Positions 32,829 to 44,013 of a DNA stretch of 64,000 nucleotides are shown one piece after another. The translations under genes were made by a program, and so were the position numbers. The first letter of the stretch is position 1, and each line of letters begins with the position of its first letter. The stretch lies in NCBI RefSeq assembly GCF_000169535.1, contig NZ_AAYN02000002.1:248001-312000 (forward strand). Direction: 5' to 3'. This DNA comes from Ureaplasma urealyticum serovar 8 str. ATCC 27618. Lineage in GTDB: Bacteria; Bacillota_I; Bacilli_A; Mycoplasmatales; Mycoplasmoidaceae. The notes beneath the pieces are model-generated. The model saw nothing but the letters and a program-made list of their open reading frames with translations. It made no database searches and was not told the origin of the DNA.

Positions 32829-33236
32829 ATGAATAATTACACACAACAAGTTATTGATTATATTAATCAGAATAATTCTAAAAATAAACCATACTTTATT
32901 AAAAAATATGCGTTTGCTTTTTTATCATCATTAATAATTTTTATTTTTTTATTAATATTTGGTTTAGCTAATTATTTTGACCCTTTAATTAGCTTGATGG
33001 GTGTTGGTTTAATTTTAGGAGTTTTAATCGTTTTTTGTATACATGTAAAAATTGTTAATAATTATTCAATAAATTTATTGAAATGACTTCGCAATCAAAA
33101 AGTATTATCTTATAAAAATATTATTAATATTTTAAAATTTATTTTAAATAAACAATTGCACTTGCATTTAACAATTGTCGAGCTTGAACAAGTTTGTATT
33201 GATTTAGAAGAGTTTAAAAAAGTCCATGTCATTTAA
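32829..33236 (+). CDS. Small membrane protein, function unknown
   Basis: 135 residues. Two hydrophobic helices (about 27-47 and 54-76) are followed by a 60-residue cytoplasmic tail with many Leu/Ile. AGAG lies upstream of ATG 32829. Its 3' end overlaps the YigZ-family gene by 11 bases, so translation is coupled. No family recognised. Confidence 0.7.
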
Positions 33237-33813
33237 AACAATTAAAAATGATCAAAACTCCTTAGTAATTATTAAAAAATCAAAATTTTATATTTCTATT
33301 AATAAAGTTAATACTAAAAAAGAAGTATCAATGTTATTAAAAAAATATCAAGATGAATATTCTGATGCAACACATATTTGCTATGCTTACATTATTGGTC
33401 CACAATCTAATTATATGAAAGCACAAGATGATGGAGAACCAAATGGTACTGCAGGATTACCAATTTTAAATATGATTAAAACAAAAGCATTAACAAATGT
33501 TATTATTTTCGTTATTCGTTATTTCGGTGGTATTAAATTAGGTGCTGGCGGATTAATTCGTGCATATACTCAATGTGCAAAAGAAATTATTGAACTTTGC
33601 GAAATTATTAATTTACAAAAATATTTTTATTATAAAGTTACTTATAAATTAAAAGACACCAAATTTGCTAGTCAAATTTTAGCATCAATTGATTATGAAA
33701 AACTCAGTGAAAACTATGATAGTAATAGTGTTGTTTTAGAGATTAGATCACTTATTAAAATCGATATTTACACCTCTCATATTCAGTTTGTTTTTGTTAA
33801 AAATGATTATTAA
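33226..33813 (+). CDS. yigZ: YigZ/IMPACT family protein (UPF0029)
   Basis: 195 residues. The conserved core is S-K-F-Y-I, YSDATHICYAYIIGP, DDGEPNGTAGLPILNMI, VVIRYFGGIKLGAGGLIRAYTQ (here VIRYFGGIKLGAGGL). Eukaryotic IMPACT regulates Gcn2; bacterial members may act on ribosomes or RNA, but the role is not settled. It overlaps the previous gene by 11 bases. Confidence 0.9.
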   Translation: MSFKTIKNDQNSLVIIKKSKFYISINKVNTKKEVSMLLKKYQDEYSDATHICYAYIIGPQSNYMKAQDDGEPNGTAGLPILNMIKTKALTNVIIFVIRYFGGIKLGAGGLIRAYTQCAKEIIELCEIINLQKYFYYKVTYKLKDTKFASQILASIDYEKLSENYDSNSVVLEIRSLIKIDIYTSHIQFVFVKNDY

Positions 33814-33820
33814 AATATAA

Positions 33821-33866
33821 AAAAACTTTTCTTAGCGTTTTTGGTTAAGAAAAGTTTAATTGTTTT
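33821..33866. terminator. Bidirectional terminator
   Basis: A perfect 12-bp stem AAACTTTTCTTA/TAAGAAAAGTTT (33823-33834 with 33846-33857) is flanked by A7 on the left and a T run on the right, so it can stop both YigZ (plus) and the minus-strand lipoprotein gene. Confidence 0.85.
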
Positions 33867-35645
33867 TTAGTTTAAAGGATTAGTTATTGAGTATTTTTTA
33901 CATACTTCATCAATAGTTCTTTCTATTTTTAAAAACAAGCGCGCAGTGTCGTATTCATTTTTCAGGTGGTGAGGAATTTGTTTTTTTAATATATATCGCC
34001 CTTCATCATCTTTAACCTTTTCGTTTTTGTCATTATTTTTATAATCTTTTTCTCAGTAAAAAGAATCTCTTTCAAAATTATAAGGTTCATAAAAATTAGT
34101 ATAATTGTACTTGTAATTGTATAGTTCTTCTAATTTAACAACATCGCTTGCTGAATTACCTTTTGTTTTAATTTGATCAAGAACAGGTTTGATTATTTTT
34201 TCTTTATAATGTTGGAAAATTTCTGGCATTTGATTTAAATAATAATTAGACCAAGTCATTAATTCATTAAAAGCTTCTTGCGGAGAAAAACCATAACCAT
34301 TTGCTTTAACATATTCAAGAATTTTTTCGACATCATCTTTAACAACTTGATCGTAAATATTTTGAAGATTTTTGCTCGCTTTTCTTGATCTTTCTTGAAT
34401 TTCGTTTAATAAATTCTTTAATTTTTCAATCAAAATGTAATATTCACCTTTTTTTGAAGGGCGATTTGGATCTATAAGTGGTGAATAATTTTCTAACATT
34501 CTCACTTTTGTGTTGACAGTAAAGAATAACCCACTAATACCAATTGCGTCAAATGTATCTCTTATAAGTGCTTGACCATACAATTTTCATTTTTCTAATA
34601 ATTGTTTTAATTCATTTACTTTATTATTTATGAAGTTTTGTTTTGATAAATTTTCGATTTTTAATGCCAATCCATACCAAATAGCAACATTAGTGTTATC
34701 CATAAAATTTTGATATACAAAATATTTTCCTAAAATATTCTCTCTTCATGTACCTCAAAAGTTTTCGTTATTTTTATTAGCATTTTCTTTAATATATTTT
34801 GATATTTTCTTATGTTCTTCAACTTCCTTTTTAAGATCATTAAATTTATTTTCAAGCGATTTTCTATTTAATATATGATCAAGAATTGAATGAATATTAT
34901 CATTAAGTTGATTAGCTTCATAAAGCAATTTAGCAATTTCTTCATCGTACAATTTGTAATATTCTTTGCCATTTTCAATTTTGTCGAAATAATCTTTTTT
35001 TAAATTTTTTATCTCTTCTTTAATTTTTTTAGTTTTATTAGTTTCTTCTTTAATTGATTTTTGGTAGTTATAATTACATGATTCAACAATTTTTTGATAT
35101 CTTATTTTAATATCATCAATATTTTCATCATTTGGCGCTTTTGTATAATTATCCAAAATTTCATCAATTCTTTTTTGAATTAAATTAAGATTAGCATCAT
35201 TAACATTATTTTTGTTTTTAAATTTTAAAAGTTCTATTTTTTTGTCTTTTAATAATTTAATAACGTCATCTACTTTAGTTAATCAATTATTATATTCTTG
35301 TGTTTTTTGTTTTAGAATAAAATCAAACTCTTGTATTAATTTTCATATTTTTGAAAATCCATATATAAGTCAATTGTTTCCACTATTTTCATTTAAATTT
35401 AAAATCTTAATAAAATTATCTATTTGTTTAGCTTTATCAATAAGATAATTTAATTTATGATTATTTGCAAAAACATAACTAATTTTTGTATTAGCTTCGT
35501 TTTTAATTTCTGAAAAAATTTTGAATCATTGTGAATTGTTTTCGTTGTTAGTTTTTGTTAACACACAAGCCAATATAACGGGAACCGGTGTAACAATAGC
35601 ACTTAAAAATGCTAACAAAATATTTCTTTTAAACCGTGTTTTCAT
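33867..35645 (-). CDS. Large coiled-coil lipoprotein, function unknown
   Basis: 592 residues on the minus strand. The signal peptide ends in VILAC (Cys27), so it is a predicted lipoprotein. The mature part is almost all helical, Lys/Glu/Asn-rich, with a strong coiled-coil-like stretch at about residues 165-310. A less charged C-terminal half (about 340-590) contains aromatic residues. ATG at 35645 gives a normal signal peptide but has only a weak SD. A better SD, AAGGTGAGG, lies upstream of another ATG (35682) that reads just seven codons because of a T8 run. No known enzyme motif. Confidence 0.78.
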
Positions 35646-35667
35646 GAAGTAAAAATCTTTATAATGT

Positions 35668-35682
35668 AAAAAAAAGTTGCAT
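35668..35682 (-). promoter_or_regulatory. Short leader ORF with T8 run ahead of a lipoprotein gene
   Basis: On the minus strand, AAGGTGAGG is followed by ATG CAA CTT and a run of eight T (A8 at 35668-35675). As written the frame ends after seven codons. With seven T it would continue without a stop into the lipoprotein at its Met1. Confidence 0.45.
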
Positions 35683-35760
35683 AGCCTCACCTTAAATTGT
35701 ACAAAATTTAGACATATTTATAATATATTAATTTGTATAATTTAATAATTTACACATTTA

Positions 35761-35808
35761 AAATAAAAAATCTAGCGAATGTTAATTATTCTACTAGATT
35801 TATTTTTA
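35761..35808 (-). terminator. Terminator of the P-type ATPase gene
   Basis: AATCTAG (35769-35775) pairs with CTAGATT (35794-35800). Reading the minus strand, the stem is followed by a T run (A6 at 35765-35770). Confidence 0.7.
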
Positions 35809-35822
35809 TAAATTTGTAATAA

Positions 35823-38807
35823 TTATATTTCTTTGTGACACTTATTAATTAAAATTTTTCTTTTAACAATTAAATTGTTTAATAGTGCTTTATAGTATTC
35901 TTTTTCATAGTTAATTTTTGTATTATTAATTTTTAAATTTAATGATTTTATTTCTTGATTTAATGAAGCATAAGTTTTATTTTTATAATCAAAACTACGG
36001 CGTAGCTTTAAATATTTAACATATTTTATTACTTCAAAAATACCTAAGGGAATTGTAAATAAAACAAATGGAAACACATTAAATCACTCGTAACCATTCA
36101 TATTATATGGATTCATATTAAATACTTCATTTAAATGAGGAGTATAAGTAATAACAATAATCATAATTACAGAAATTATTATTGAATAAACAATATATTT
36201 AGAGTTTTTTCAAAAATTAATAAATATTGAGTGATTACTTCTTAAACTTAATGCATTAAAAGCCAAACTCATTCCCATGAAAATAAATGTCAATGACGAT
36301 CCGGCCATAATTGGTGTTTTTATCGCTATAATTTTTTCATGAACAATATTAGTAATTTCATGATTTTCGCCTAATCAATTTCACACATTTTGATATATTG
36401 CTTCAAGATTAGCAAGTTCTTTAAACTCGTTTCTCATTGCTATAAAATCAAAGTCAAAATGTGATGATGCCCCTAAATAAAACAATAGAATAGAAATTAA
36501 ACCAATAAAGAAACCATTAATAAAGATTGTCATTCACATTTTTTTATTAACAATTGGAGCAGATTTCTTTAATGGTTTATGACGCATTAAATTAGCATCT
36601 GCTAAATGTACACCTAATGCGATTCCTGGTAGAGTTTCAGCGATCACATTAATTCATAAAATTTGTAATGAAGACATTGGGTTAATACCCAAAATAATGA
36701 TTCCAAAAATTAATGAAATTAATCCAGCTAAATTAGTGATCAATAATAAGACAATGATACGTTTAATGTTGTCCATGATTGAACGACCTAAACTAACAGC
36801 ATTAATAATTGTTGCAAAGTTATCATCAGTTAATATCATATCACTCGAAGCTTTTGAAACATCTGTACCAGTGATTCCCATGGCACATCCAATATCAGCG
36901 GCTTTTAGTGCTGGAGCATCATTAACACCATCACCTGTCATGCTCACGACTTTATCGTGTGATTGTCAAGCTTTAACGATACGAATTTTATCTGTTGGTG
37001 AAACACGTGCATAAACGCTATAACGCTCAACATTATTAATTAATTCTTCATCACTCATGGAACTTAATTCATGCCCACTTAATACTTCTTGCCCTTCATT
37101 TAATATACCAATTTGTTTAGCAATTGCAGATGCTGTATTAATATGATCACCTGTAATCATGACAGGTCGAATTCCGGCTTTAATTGCAATCTCAACAGCT
37201 TCTTGTGCTTCAGGACGTGGTGGATCAATCATACCAACTAATCCAATAAATTCTAATTCTCTTTCAAGTTCATCTTGATTAAAATTAGTTGGCAAGAATG
37301 CTAATTTTTTAATTCCCACACCTAAAACTCTTAAAGCTTGTTTACCTAAAAAATCATTTGCTTTATAAACATCGTTTGTAATTGGTTCAACAACAATTTT
37401 TTCAATAGCATCAATTGCTCCTTTAGTAACTAAGTAATAATTATCATTATTCCTAACAATTACACTCATTAATTTTCGTGTTGAGTCGAATGGAAATTCA
37501 TGAATTCTAACAAATTCTTTATCTAGTTCACTTTTATCTATATTTAATTTAAGAGCTGCTTCAATAATACTAGTTTCAGTTGGATCGCCAATAAATTCAT
37601 ATTCTTGTTTTTTATCATTAAAATTTCTTGAACCATTGTTTGCAATAGAAGCTCATTTAATTAATTCATAAACATCTTTTTCATTAATTAAATCTGTTGT
37701 TTTTAATATATTAGTAAAAACTTTAGTAACAGTCATTTTATTTTGTGTTAGAGTTCCAGTTTTATCAGAACAAATCACATTAGCACTTCCTAATGTTTCA
37801 ACAGCTGGTAAACGTTTAATTAAAGCATTTTGTTTTGCCATTTGTTTAACACCAAATGATAAGATAATTGTTACAATTGCAACAATTCCTTCAGGAATAG
37901 CAGCTATAGATAATGAAATAGCCATTACTAAAGCTGGATGTCAATTAATTTCTCAATTTCCACCTCCAACTAAATAAATATAAATAATAAAAACAGCTAT
38001 ACACAAAACTGATGCAAATGCACCTATAATTTTTGATAATTTATTAATTTTTTGTTGTAATGGTGTTAATTGAACTTTTTGGTCATTAATTAATTTAGCA
38101 ATTTTACCTATTTCAGTATTCATTCCAATGTTAGTAACGATTGCTTTAGCAGTACCATTAGTAATAGATGTTCCAGAGAAAATTTGATTTAAGCGATCGC
38201 CAATCCCTGCGCCTTGTTTAACAATTGCTTTAGCATCTTTTTGAACTGGTAATGACTCACCTGTTAAAACAGCTTCATCAACTTCAAGCGATGAACTATT
38301 TATTAATAGAGCATCAGCGGGAATTCAATCTCCTGCTTCTAAAATTAGAATATCACCTATTACAACCTCTCTTGAATCAATAATTAAAATTTGGTTGTTT
38401 CGTAATACTTTAGCTTGAGGAGATGTTAATTTAGATAATGCTTCTGTATTTTTTTCTGCTTTAACTTCTTGAATGGTTCCAAAAATTGCATTTAAAAATA
38501 AAATGAAGCCTATTACCCCAACTTCAACATATTGGACAATTAATTCTGTTATATCATGCGGGGGTTTAACAATTGCTAAAATTAAAGTAATAATTCCGGC
38601 AATTACAAGTAAAATAACCATGAAATCTAAAAATTGTTTAAAGAATTTTGTAAGAATATTTGATTTCTTTTTCTTTTTGATTTCATTAAAGCCATAAATT
38701 TGACGACTTTTTAAAACTTGTTCGTCATTTAAACCAGTTAATGGATCTGTATTTTGTGGATCAAACGAAACAAAGGAGTCTGTCTGATCTTCATTATTTT
38801 TTTTCAC
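35823..38807 (-). CDS. Type II P-type cation ATPase (Ca2+-transporter-like)
   Basis: 994 residues. N-terminal cation_ATPase_N region ([23 protein letters not shown]), TGES actuator loop, phosphorylation site Asp348 in DKTGTLT, nucleotide-site KGA, MITGDH and hinge GDGVNDAP are all present. Ten helices are visible; helix 4 carries [11 protein letters not shown], the PEG(L/I) motif of Ca2+/Na+ pumps. Helix 5 reads ITNLAGLI and lacks the site-I Glu of SERCA, and helix 6 reads NVIAET with Glu where SERCA has Asp. The ion is therefore uncertain. The start is GTG 38807 with GGAGG 6 bases upstream. A coiled-coil-like tail of about 60 residues ends the protein. Single-gene unit, divergent from the UPF0154 gene. 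Confidence 0.92.
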
Positions 38808-38941
38808 TTAAAACCTCCATGGTTTTTAATCTAATTCTAAGTAAATTGTTAAAAAATTAACTTAGACTTTTATTATAATAGATATTTATAATCATTAAAA
38901 TATTATAATTAAAAAAGTATTATATATTAGTATTAAATGAA

Positions 38942-38947
38942 TATAAT
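38942..38947 (+). promoter_or_regulatory. Probable -10 box of the UPF0154-engB-valS unit
   Basis: TATAAT lies 32 bases before ATG 38974, in the AT-rich divergent region 38808-38973. No convincing -35 is seen. Confidence 0.4.
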
Positions 38948-38973
38948 ATAAGTTTTATATTTTAGAGGTAATT

Positions 38974-39303
38974 ATGAGTTTTTCAAATTTTTTATTTAAG
39001 GTATCAGAGGTTTTTTCATCAATTATTCATGAAGCTACAGATATTGTTACTCAAGCTGATTTAGATAATGCTAACGCCCATGCGCATTCATTAGCTGTTG
39101 GTTTAGGTATTGGAATTGTTTTATTTTTAATTGCAGGACTTGTGATAGGTTATTTTGTTTCAATGAAAATTATGAAGCGCCAATTAAAGAAAAATCCGCC
39201 AATTTCAAAAGATACAATTCGTATGATTTATCAACAAGTAGGGCGTAAGCCAAGTGAATCACAAATTAATGAAATTTATAATCGAGCAGTAAAACAAAAG
39301 TAA
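38974..39303 (+). CDS. UPF0154-family membrane protein
   Basis: 109 residues. One transmembrane helix (about 42-66) is followed by the family block RQLKKNPPISKDTIRMIYQQVGRKPSESQIN. It has an N-terminal extension of about 40 residues not usual in the Firmicute YneF-like members. AGAGGT precedes the ATG. The function of the family is unknown. It is followed by engB after 4 bases. Confidence 0.88.
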   Translation: MSFSNFLFKVSEVFSSIIHEATDIVTQADLDNANAHAHSLAVGLGIGIVLFLIAGLVIGYFVSMKIMKRQLKKNPPISKDTIRMIYQQVGRKPSESQINEIYNRAVKQK

Positions 39304-39307
39304 ATAT

Positions 39308-39934
39308 ATGGCAAAATTTATTAAATCTGCACAATATTTTGATCAATACCCAGTAGATAAACAATTTGAAATTTGTGTAATTGGTCGATCAAATGTTGGT
39401 AAGTCAAGTTTAATTAATGCATTAGCAAACGAAAAAATTGCAAGAACATCAAATACACCTGGAAGAACACAATTAGTTAACTTTTTTGATTTTAATAGTT
39501 TTCGATTAGTTGATTTACCAGGTTATGGATTTGCAAGAGTTAGTAAAGATAAACAATTAGATTTAGCAACAATTATTGATCAATACTTAGGATATCGTCA
39601 AAATTTGTGTGCTGTTTTTCAAATTTGCGATATTAACGTATTAACAAATGATGATGTGGAAATGAGTCGTTATTTTGAAAACCAAAATTACGCTCATTTT
39701 GTTGTTTTAAATAAAGTTGATAAGGTTAATAAATCACATTTTGATAACAATAAACAAAAAATCGCGAAATTTTTAAATATTAGTGTTGATCGTTTATTAT
39801 GTGTTTCTGCTCAAAAAAATACCAATGTTGCTACATTGTTTGCATTAATGAAAAAAGTTGTGATTGAAACTAGACAAAAGCAATTGCTTTTAAAAAAAGA
39901 GGAGAAGAAGAGTAGTGAAGAAGAAATTAAATAA
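39308..39934 (+). CDS. engB: Ribosome-assembly GTPase EngB (YsxC)
   Basis: 208 residues. G1 GRSNVGKSS, G2 with TSNTPGRTQ, G3 DLPGYG and G4 NKVDK are present. EngB acts late in 50S assembly. The last 20 bases overlap the start of valS. Confidence 0.95.
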   Translation: MAKFIKSAQYFDQYPVDKQFEICVIGRSNVGKSSLINALANEKIARTSNTPGRTQLVNFFDFNSFRLVDLPGYGFARVSKDKQLDLATIIDQYLGYRQNLCAVFQICDINVLTNDDVEMSRYFENQNYAHFVVLNKVDKVNKSHFDNNKQKIAKFLNISVDRLLCVSAQKNTNVATLFALMKKVVIETRQKQLLLKKEEKKSSEEEIK

Positions 39935-42539
39935 AAATTATTTATTTAAAGAAGTTGAATCTAATAAACTTCTATTTTGACAAGAAAATAATTTATTTAA
40001 AGCTCAAGCAAATAGTACAAAACCACCTTTTGCAATTGTTTTACCACCACCTAATGTTACAGGACATTTACATATTGGGCATGCTTACGATTTTACCTTG
40101 CCAGACATTTTAATGCGTTATAAAAAACTACAAGGATATGATGCTTTTATCGTTCCTGGAACTGATCATGCTGGAATTGCAACTCAAACTAAATTTGAAA
40201 AAATTTTAAAAACAAACGAACAAGTTGATCGTTTTGTTTTAGGAAGAAAAGCTTTTTTAGAAAAATTAAAAATTTGAAAAGATGAACAAACTTATTATAT
40301 TCATAAACAATGAAATGCCTTAGGATTAGGATTAGATTATAACAATTATTTATTTACATTAGATGAACCTGTTGTTCAAACTGTGCGTGAAGTTTTTGTA
40401 AAAATGTTTAATGAAAACATTATTTATCGAGCTAAAAAATTAGTTAACTGAGATATTCAACTAAAAACTGCAATTAGTAATATTGAAGTAATTCACAAAG
40501 AAATCGAACAAAAACTATATTATATTAAATATTCTAGTGAAGACCAAAAAGATTTTGTTATTGTAGCAACTTCACGACCAGAAACAATGTTTGGTGATAA
40601 ACATCTAATTATGAATCCTAATGATCAACGTTACGTTCATTTGCATAATAAAATTTTTATTAACCCAATTAATAATGCAAAAATGTCAGTTATTTTAGAT
40701 GACTATATTGATATTGAATTTGGTACAGGGGTAATGAAATGTACACCTGCACACGATTTTAATGATTATGAATTAGCTAAAAAACATAATTTAGAATTAA
40801 TCAATATTATGAATGAAGATGGTACTTTAAATGAAAAATGTGCTGAATTTAAAGGTTTAGATCGTTTACAAGCTCGTGCTTTAATTGTTGATAAATTACA
40901 AAAAAGTAATCATTTAGTTAAAATTGAAAATTATCAATCTAACGTTGGTTTTAGTGAAAGAACTAATGAAATTGTTGAACCATATTTATCATATCAATGA
41001 TTTATTAAAATGGATAATTTAGTAAAAAACACAATTAAAATGCAAAATGATTTTAATGATAAAGTAGATTTTTATCCAAATCGTTTTAATAAAACTTTAC
41101 TAACATGATTAGAAAATACTGAAGATTGATGTATTTCAAGACAATTATGATGAGGACACCAAATTCCTGTTTGATATCATAAAAAAACTAATGAAATATA
41201 TTGCAATACAACACCACCAAAAGATTTAGAAAATTGAATTCAAGATGAAGATGTTTTAGACACTTGATTTTCAAGTGGAATGTGACCATTACTAACAACA
41301 AAATGAAATAGTAATGATCAATTCTTTAAGCGCTATTTCCCTACAGCTTTAATGGTTACTGGTATGGATATTTTATTTTTTTGAGTTTCAAGAATGATGA
41401 ATTTTAGCCAATATCTAGTTCAAAAAAGACCATTTAAAGATGTTTTAATTCATGGTTTAATTAGAGATGCACAAGGTAAAAAAATGTCAAAATCATTAGG
41501 AAATGGTATTGATCCTTTTGATATTATTAACGAATATGGTTTAGATACTATGCGTTTATTTTTTGCATCATCTACAACAGTTGGTGAAGATTTAAACTTT
41601 TCAACAGAACGTTTGGGTGCTAATTGAAATTATTTAAATAAAATTTGAAACATTGCTAAATATATTGAAAATTTAGATGAAATTAATGAAAGTTTTAGTA
41701 TTCAAGATGTTCATGAGTTTTGTGATGTTAATAAATGGATAATTGCTGAATTATCAAAATTAAGTGTTGAAATGAATAAAAATATGGATAAATATAATCT
41801 AGTTGTTGCTACAAAAGATTTATATGATTTTATTTGAAATACTTTCGCAAGCAACTATTTAGAATATACAAAAGTTTTATTACAAGATACAACATTTAAG
41901 AATGAAACCATTAAAACAATTCGTTATGTATTTAATCAAATTTTAATTATGTTACATCCTTTTGCTCCTAATATTAGTGAAGAGATTTGATTAAATCTAA
42001 ATCAAACAAATGAATCAATTTTATTACAAAAATATCCAATGGTTAATTTCGAATTTGAATCAATCATTATTAATAAAATTGCAAAAATTATTTTAGAAAT
42101 TAGAAAATTACGTTTACAAGAAAATATTAATAATAAAACAAATCTTTGTTTTGAATTAGTATCAGCTAATGATGAATTTTATAATTCGAATATAAAATTA
42201 ATTAACTTACTATTAGTTTTAGTAAACGCTAAAGTAAGTGAAATTAAAAAAAGTAGTGTAAATAGTTGCACTTATGAACTTGTTATTGATGATTTTATTC
42301 TTAAAACTTGATATGAAAAATCTATTGATTATGATACACAAATTAAAAAGGTTAGCGAACAATTAAAATATTTAGAAAACGAAATTAAACGCGCAACTAA
42401 TTTATTAAACAATCAAGGTTTTGTCAATAAAGCTCCAACAGAACTAATTGCTAAAGAAAAAGATAAGTTAAATAATTTAGAGAAAGAACAAGCAAATTTA
42501 TTAAAAATTTTTGCTGATTTAAAACAAAAGGTGAATTAA
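39915..42539 (+). CDS. valS: Valyl-tRNA synthetase
   Basis: 874 residues, class Ia. HIGH motif as HIGHA in [19 protein letters not shown] motif exact in [10 protein letters not shown], editing domain with [10 protein letters not shown], and the C-terminal coiled coil typical of ValRS (about 800-870). It begins at GTG 39915, overlapping engB by 20 bases, with AGGAG 10 bases upstream. More than fifteen TGA codons are Trp. Confidence 0.96.
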
Positions 42540-42542
42540 AAA

Positions 42543-43061
42543 ATGTTACATATTGTTTTATTTGAACCAGAAATCATTTTAAATACGGGTAATATTGCTC
42601 GAATGTGCGTTGGTTTTAATGCAAATTTACATCTTATAAGACCTTATGGATTTATTTTAGATAAAGCACGTTTTGATAAAGATTTTGTTCGTGCTTCTGC
42701 TAATCATTTAGATGAACTAAAGTTATTTGAATATGATGATTTCTATGAATTTATTGCAAAGAATAATATTATTGAAAATCAAATTTATTTTTTTACTAGA
42801 TATGGAACAAAAGCACCATGCGATTATAAGTATGCTAATTTGAATAAAGAAGATGTTTATTTAGTTTTTGGCAAAGAATCAACAGGAATTGATCATGATA
42901 TTTTAAGAAAATATCCTCAAAATTGAATTCGCATTCCTACAAGTATTAATTTAAGAAGTTTAAACATTGCTAACAGTGTTGCTATGGGGATTTATGAAGT
43001 GTTGCGTCAAAATGATTTTAGTGATTTACTTAAATATGAACCCCATAAGAAGTTTGAGTAA
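42543..43061 (+). CDS. trmL: tRNA (cytidine/uridine-34 2'-O)-methyltransferase TrmL
   Basis: 172 residues, SPOUT fold. Motifs: E-I-I-L-N-T-G-N-I-A-R, LHLIRPYGF, VFGKESTGI and IPTSINLRSLNIANSVA. It methylates the wobble base of tRNA-Leu in E. coli. It lies 3 bases after valS. Confidence 0.92.
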
Positions 43062-43066
43062 TTTTT

Positions 43067-43741
43067 ATGCGTTTACGAAATAATGCTAATGCACCACTTT
43101 ATTTAAAATCACAAGAACAATACATTGTTAATGATCAACAACTTCTTAAAAATGATTTAGCAAAAGTTTTTAAAAACCCTCATTTACCACTTCATATTGA
43201 AATTGGAATGGGAAAAGGTGACTTTATTGTTGAAAATGCTTTACGCAATCCCCAAATTAATTATTTAGGCATTGAAAAGTTTCCAACAGTAATTGTTAAA
43301 GCCCATAAAAAAGCTTTAAAACATAAATTAGATAATTTAGCAATGATTTGTTTTGATGCTAATGCAATTTTAGATTTATTAAATTCAAAAAGCATTGATA
43401 AAATATATTTAAATTTTTCTGATCCTTGACCAAAAAAACGTCATGCTAAAAAACGTTTAACAAATCCATATTTTTTAGAAAAGTTTGCAGCTCTTTTAAA
43501 AGATGACGGTCTTATTGAATTTAAAACAGATAATGAAAGTTTATTTCACTACACAATTTATGATGTTTTATTAAATGATTTAACTAAATATGAAATTTTA
43601 TTTTTAACTTACAATTTGTATGCTCTTGTAAACAATGTTGAATTATTAAAAAATATTCCCACAGAATATGAGAAGAAGTTTGTCATGCAAGGGCAACGGA
43701 TTAAAAAAGTTAGTTTTCGTTTTCTTAAAAAGAATGACTAA
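43067..43741 (+). CDS. trmB: tRNA (guanine-N7-)-methyltransferase TrmB
   Basis: 224 residues. SAM site EIGMGKGDF, then YLGIEKF, the catalytic NFSDPWPKKRHAKKRLT (Trp as TGA) and EFKTDNE. It makes m7G46. It lies 5 bases after trmL, ending the engB-valS-trmL-trmB run. Confidence 0.95.
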
Positions 43742-43758
43742 AAATATAACCAAAATGC

Positions 43759-43764
43759 TATAAT
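43759..43764 (+). promoter_or_regulatory. Extended -10 promoter of tRNA-His
   Basis: TGCTATAAT (extended -10, TATAAT at 43759-43764) lies 14 bases before the tRNA 5' end. Confidence 0.65.
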
Positions 43765-43777
43765 AATATGGTTATAT

Positions 43778-43857
43778 GGCGGTTATGGTGAAGTTGGTTA
43801 ACACGCCTGATTGTGGCTCAGGTATTTTCGCGGGTTCGAGTCCCGTTAATCGCCCCA
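43778..43857 (+). tRNA. tRNA-His (anticodon GTG)
   Basis: The cloverleaf is complete. Acceptor GCGGTTA pairs with TAATCGC, the anticodon arm is CCTGA-TT-GTG-GC-TCAGG and the T loop is GGGTTCGAGTCCC. The extra 5' G (-1) at 43778 and discriminator C73 (43854) are the identity elements read by HisRS, and CCA is encoded. The matching hisS is at 59993. Confidence 0.96.
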
Positions 43858-43871
43858 TTTTAATTTTAATT

Positions 43872-43905
43872 AAGCTTAATGTTTTATGACATTAAGCTTT
43901 TTTTA
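43872..43905 (+). terminator. Terminator after tRNA-His
   Basis: AAGCTTAATGT (43872-43882) pairs perfectly with ACATTAAGCTT (43889-43899), followed by T. Confidence 0.9.
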
Positions 43906-44013
43906 TTAAAAATTATATTTTTAATATTTATTTGAATAAATAATGATAATTTCAAAATATAAGATAATCTAGTAAAATTTTAAATATGTTTTATTATTTT
44001 TTAGTTTATTATT

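Noticed and set aside
36697-37014. Plus-strand open frame inside the P-type ATPase gene.
   Set aside because: It is antisense to conserved ATPase motifs and has no start signal.
39901-39934. The 20-base overlap of engB and valS as a sign of a frameshift or fusion.
   Set aside because: Both proteins are complete, and valS has its own GTG start with an SD, so it is normal tight packing.
43778-43857. Extra G at the 5' end of the tRNA, which could be read as a mis-set boundary.
   Set aside because: It is the G-1 opposite C73 that identifies tRNA-His, so it belongs to the gene.
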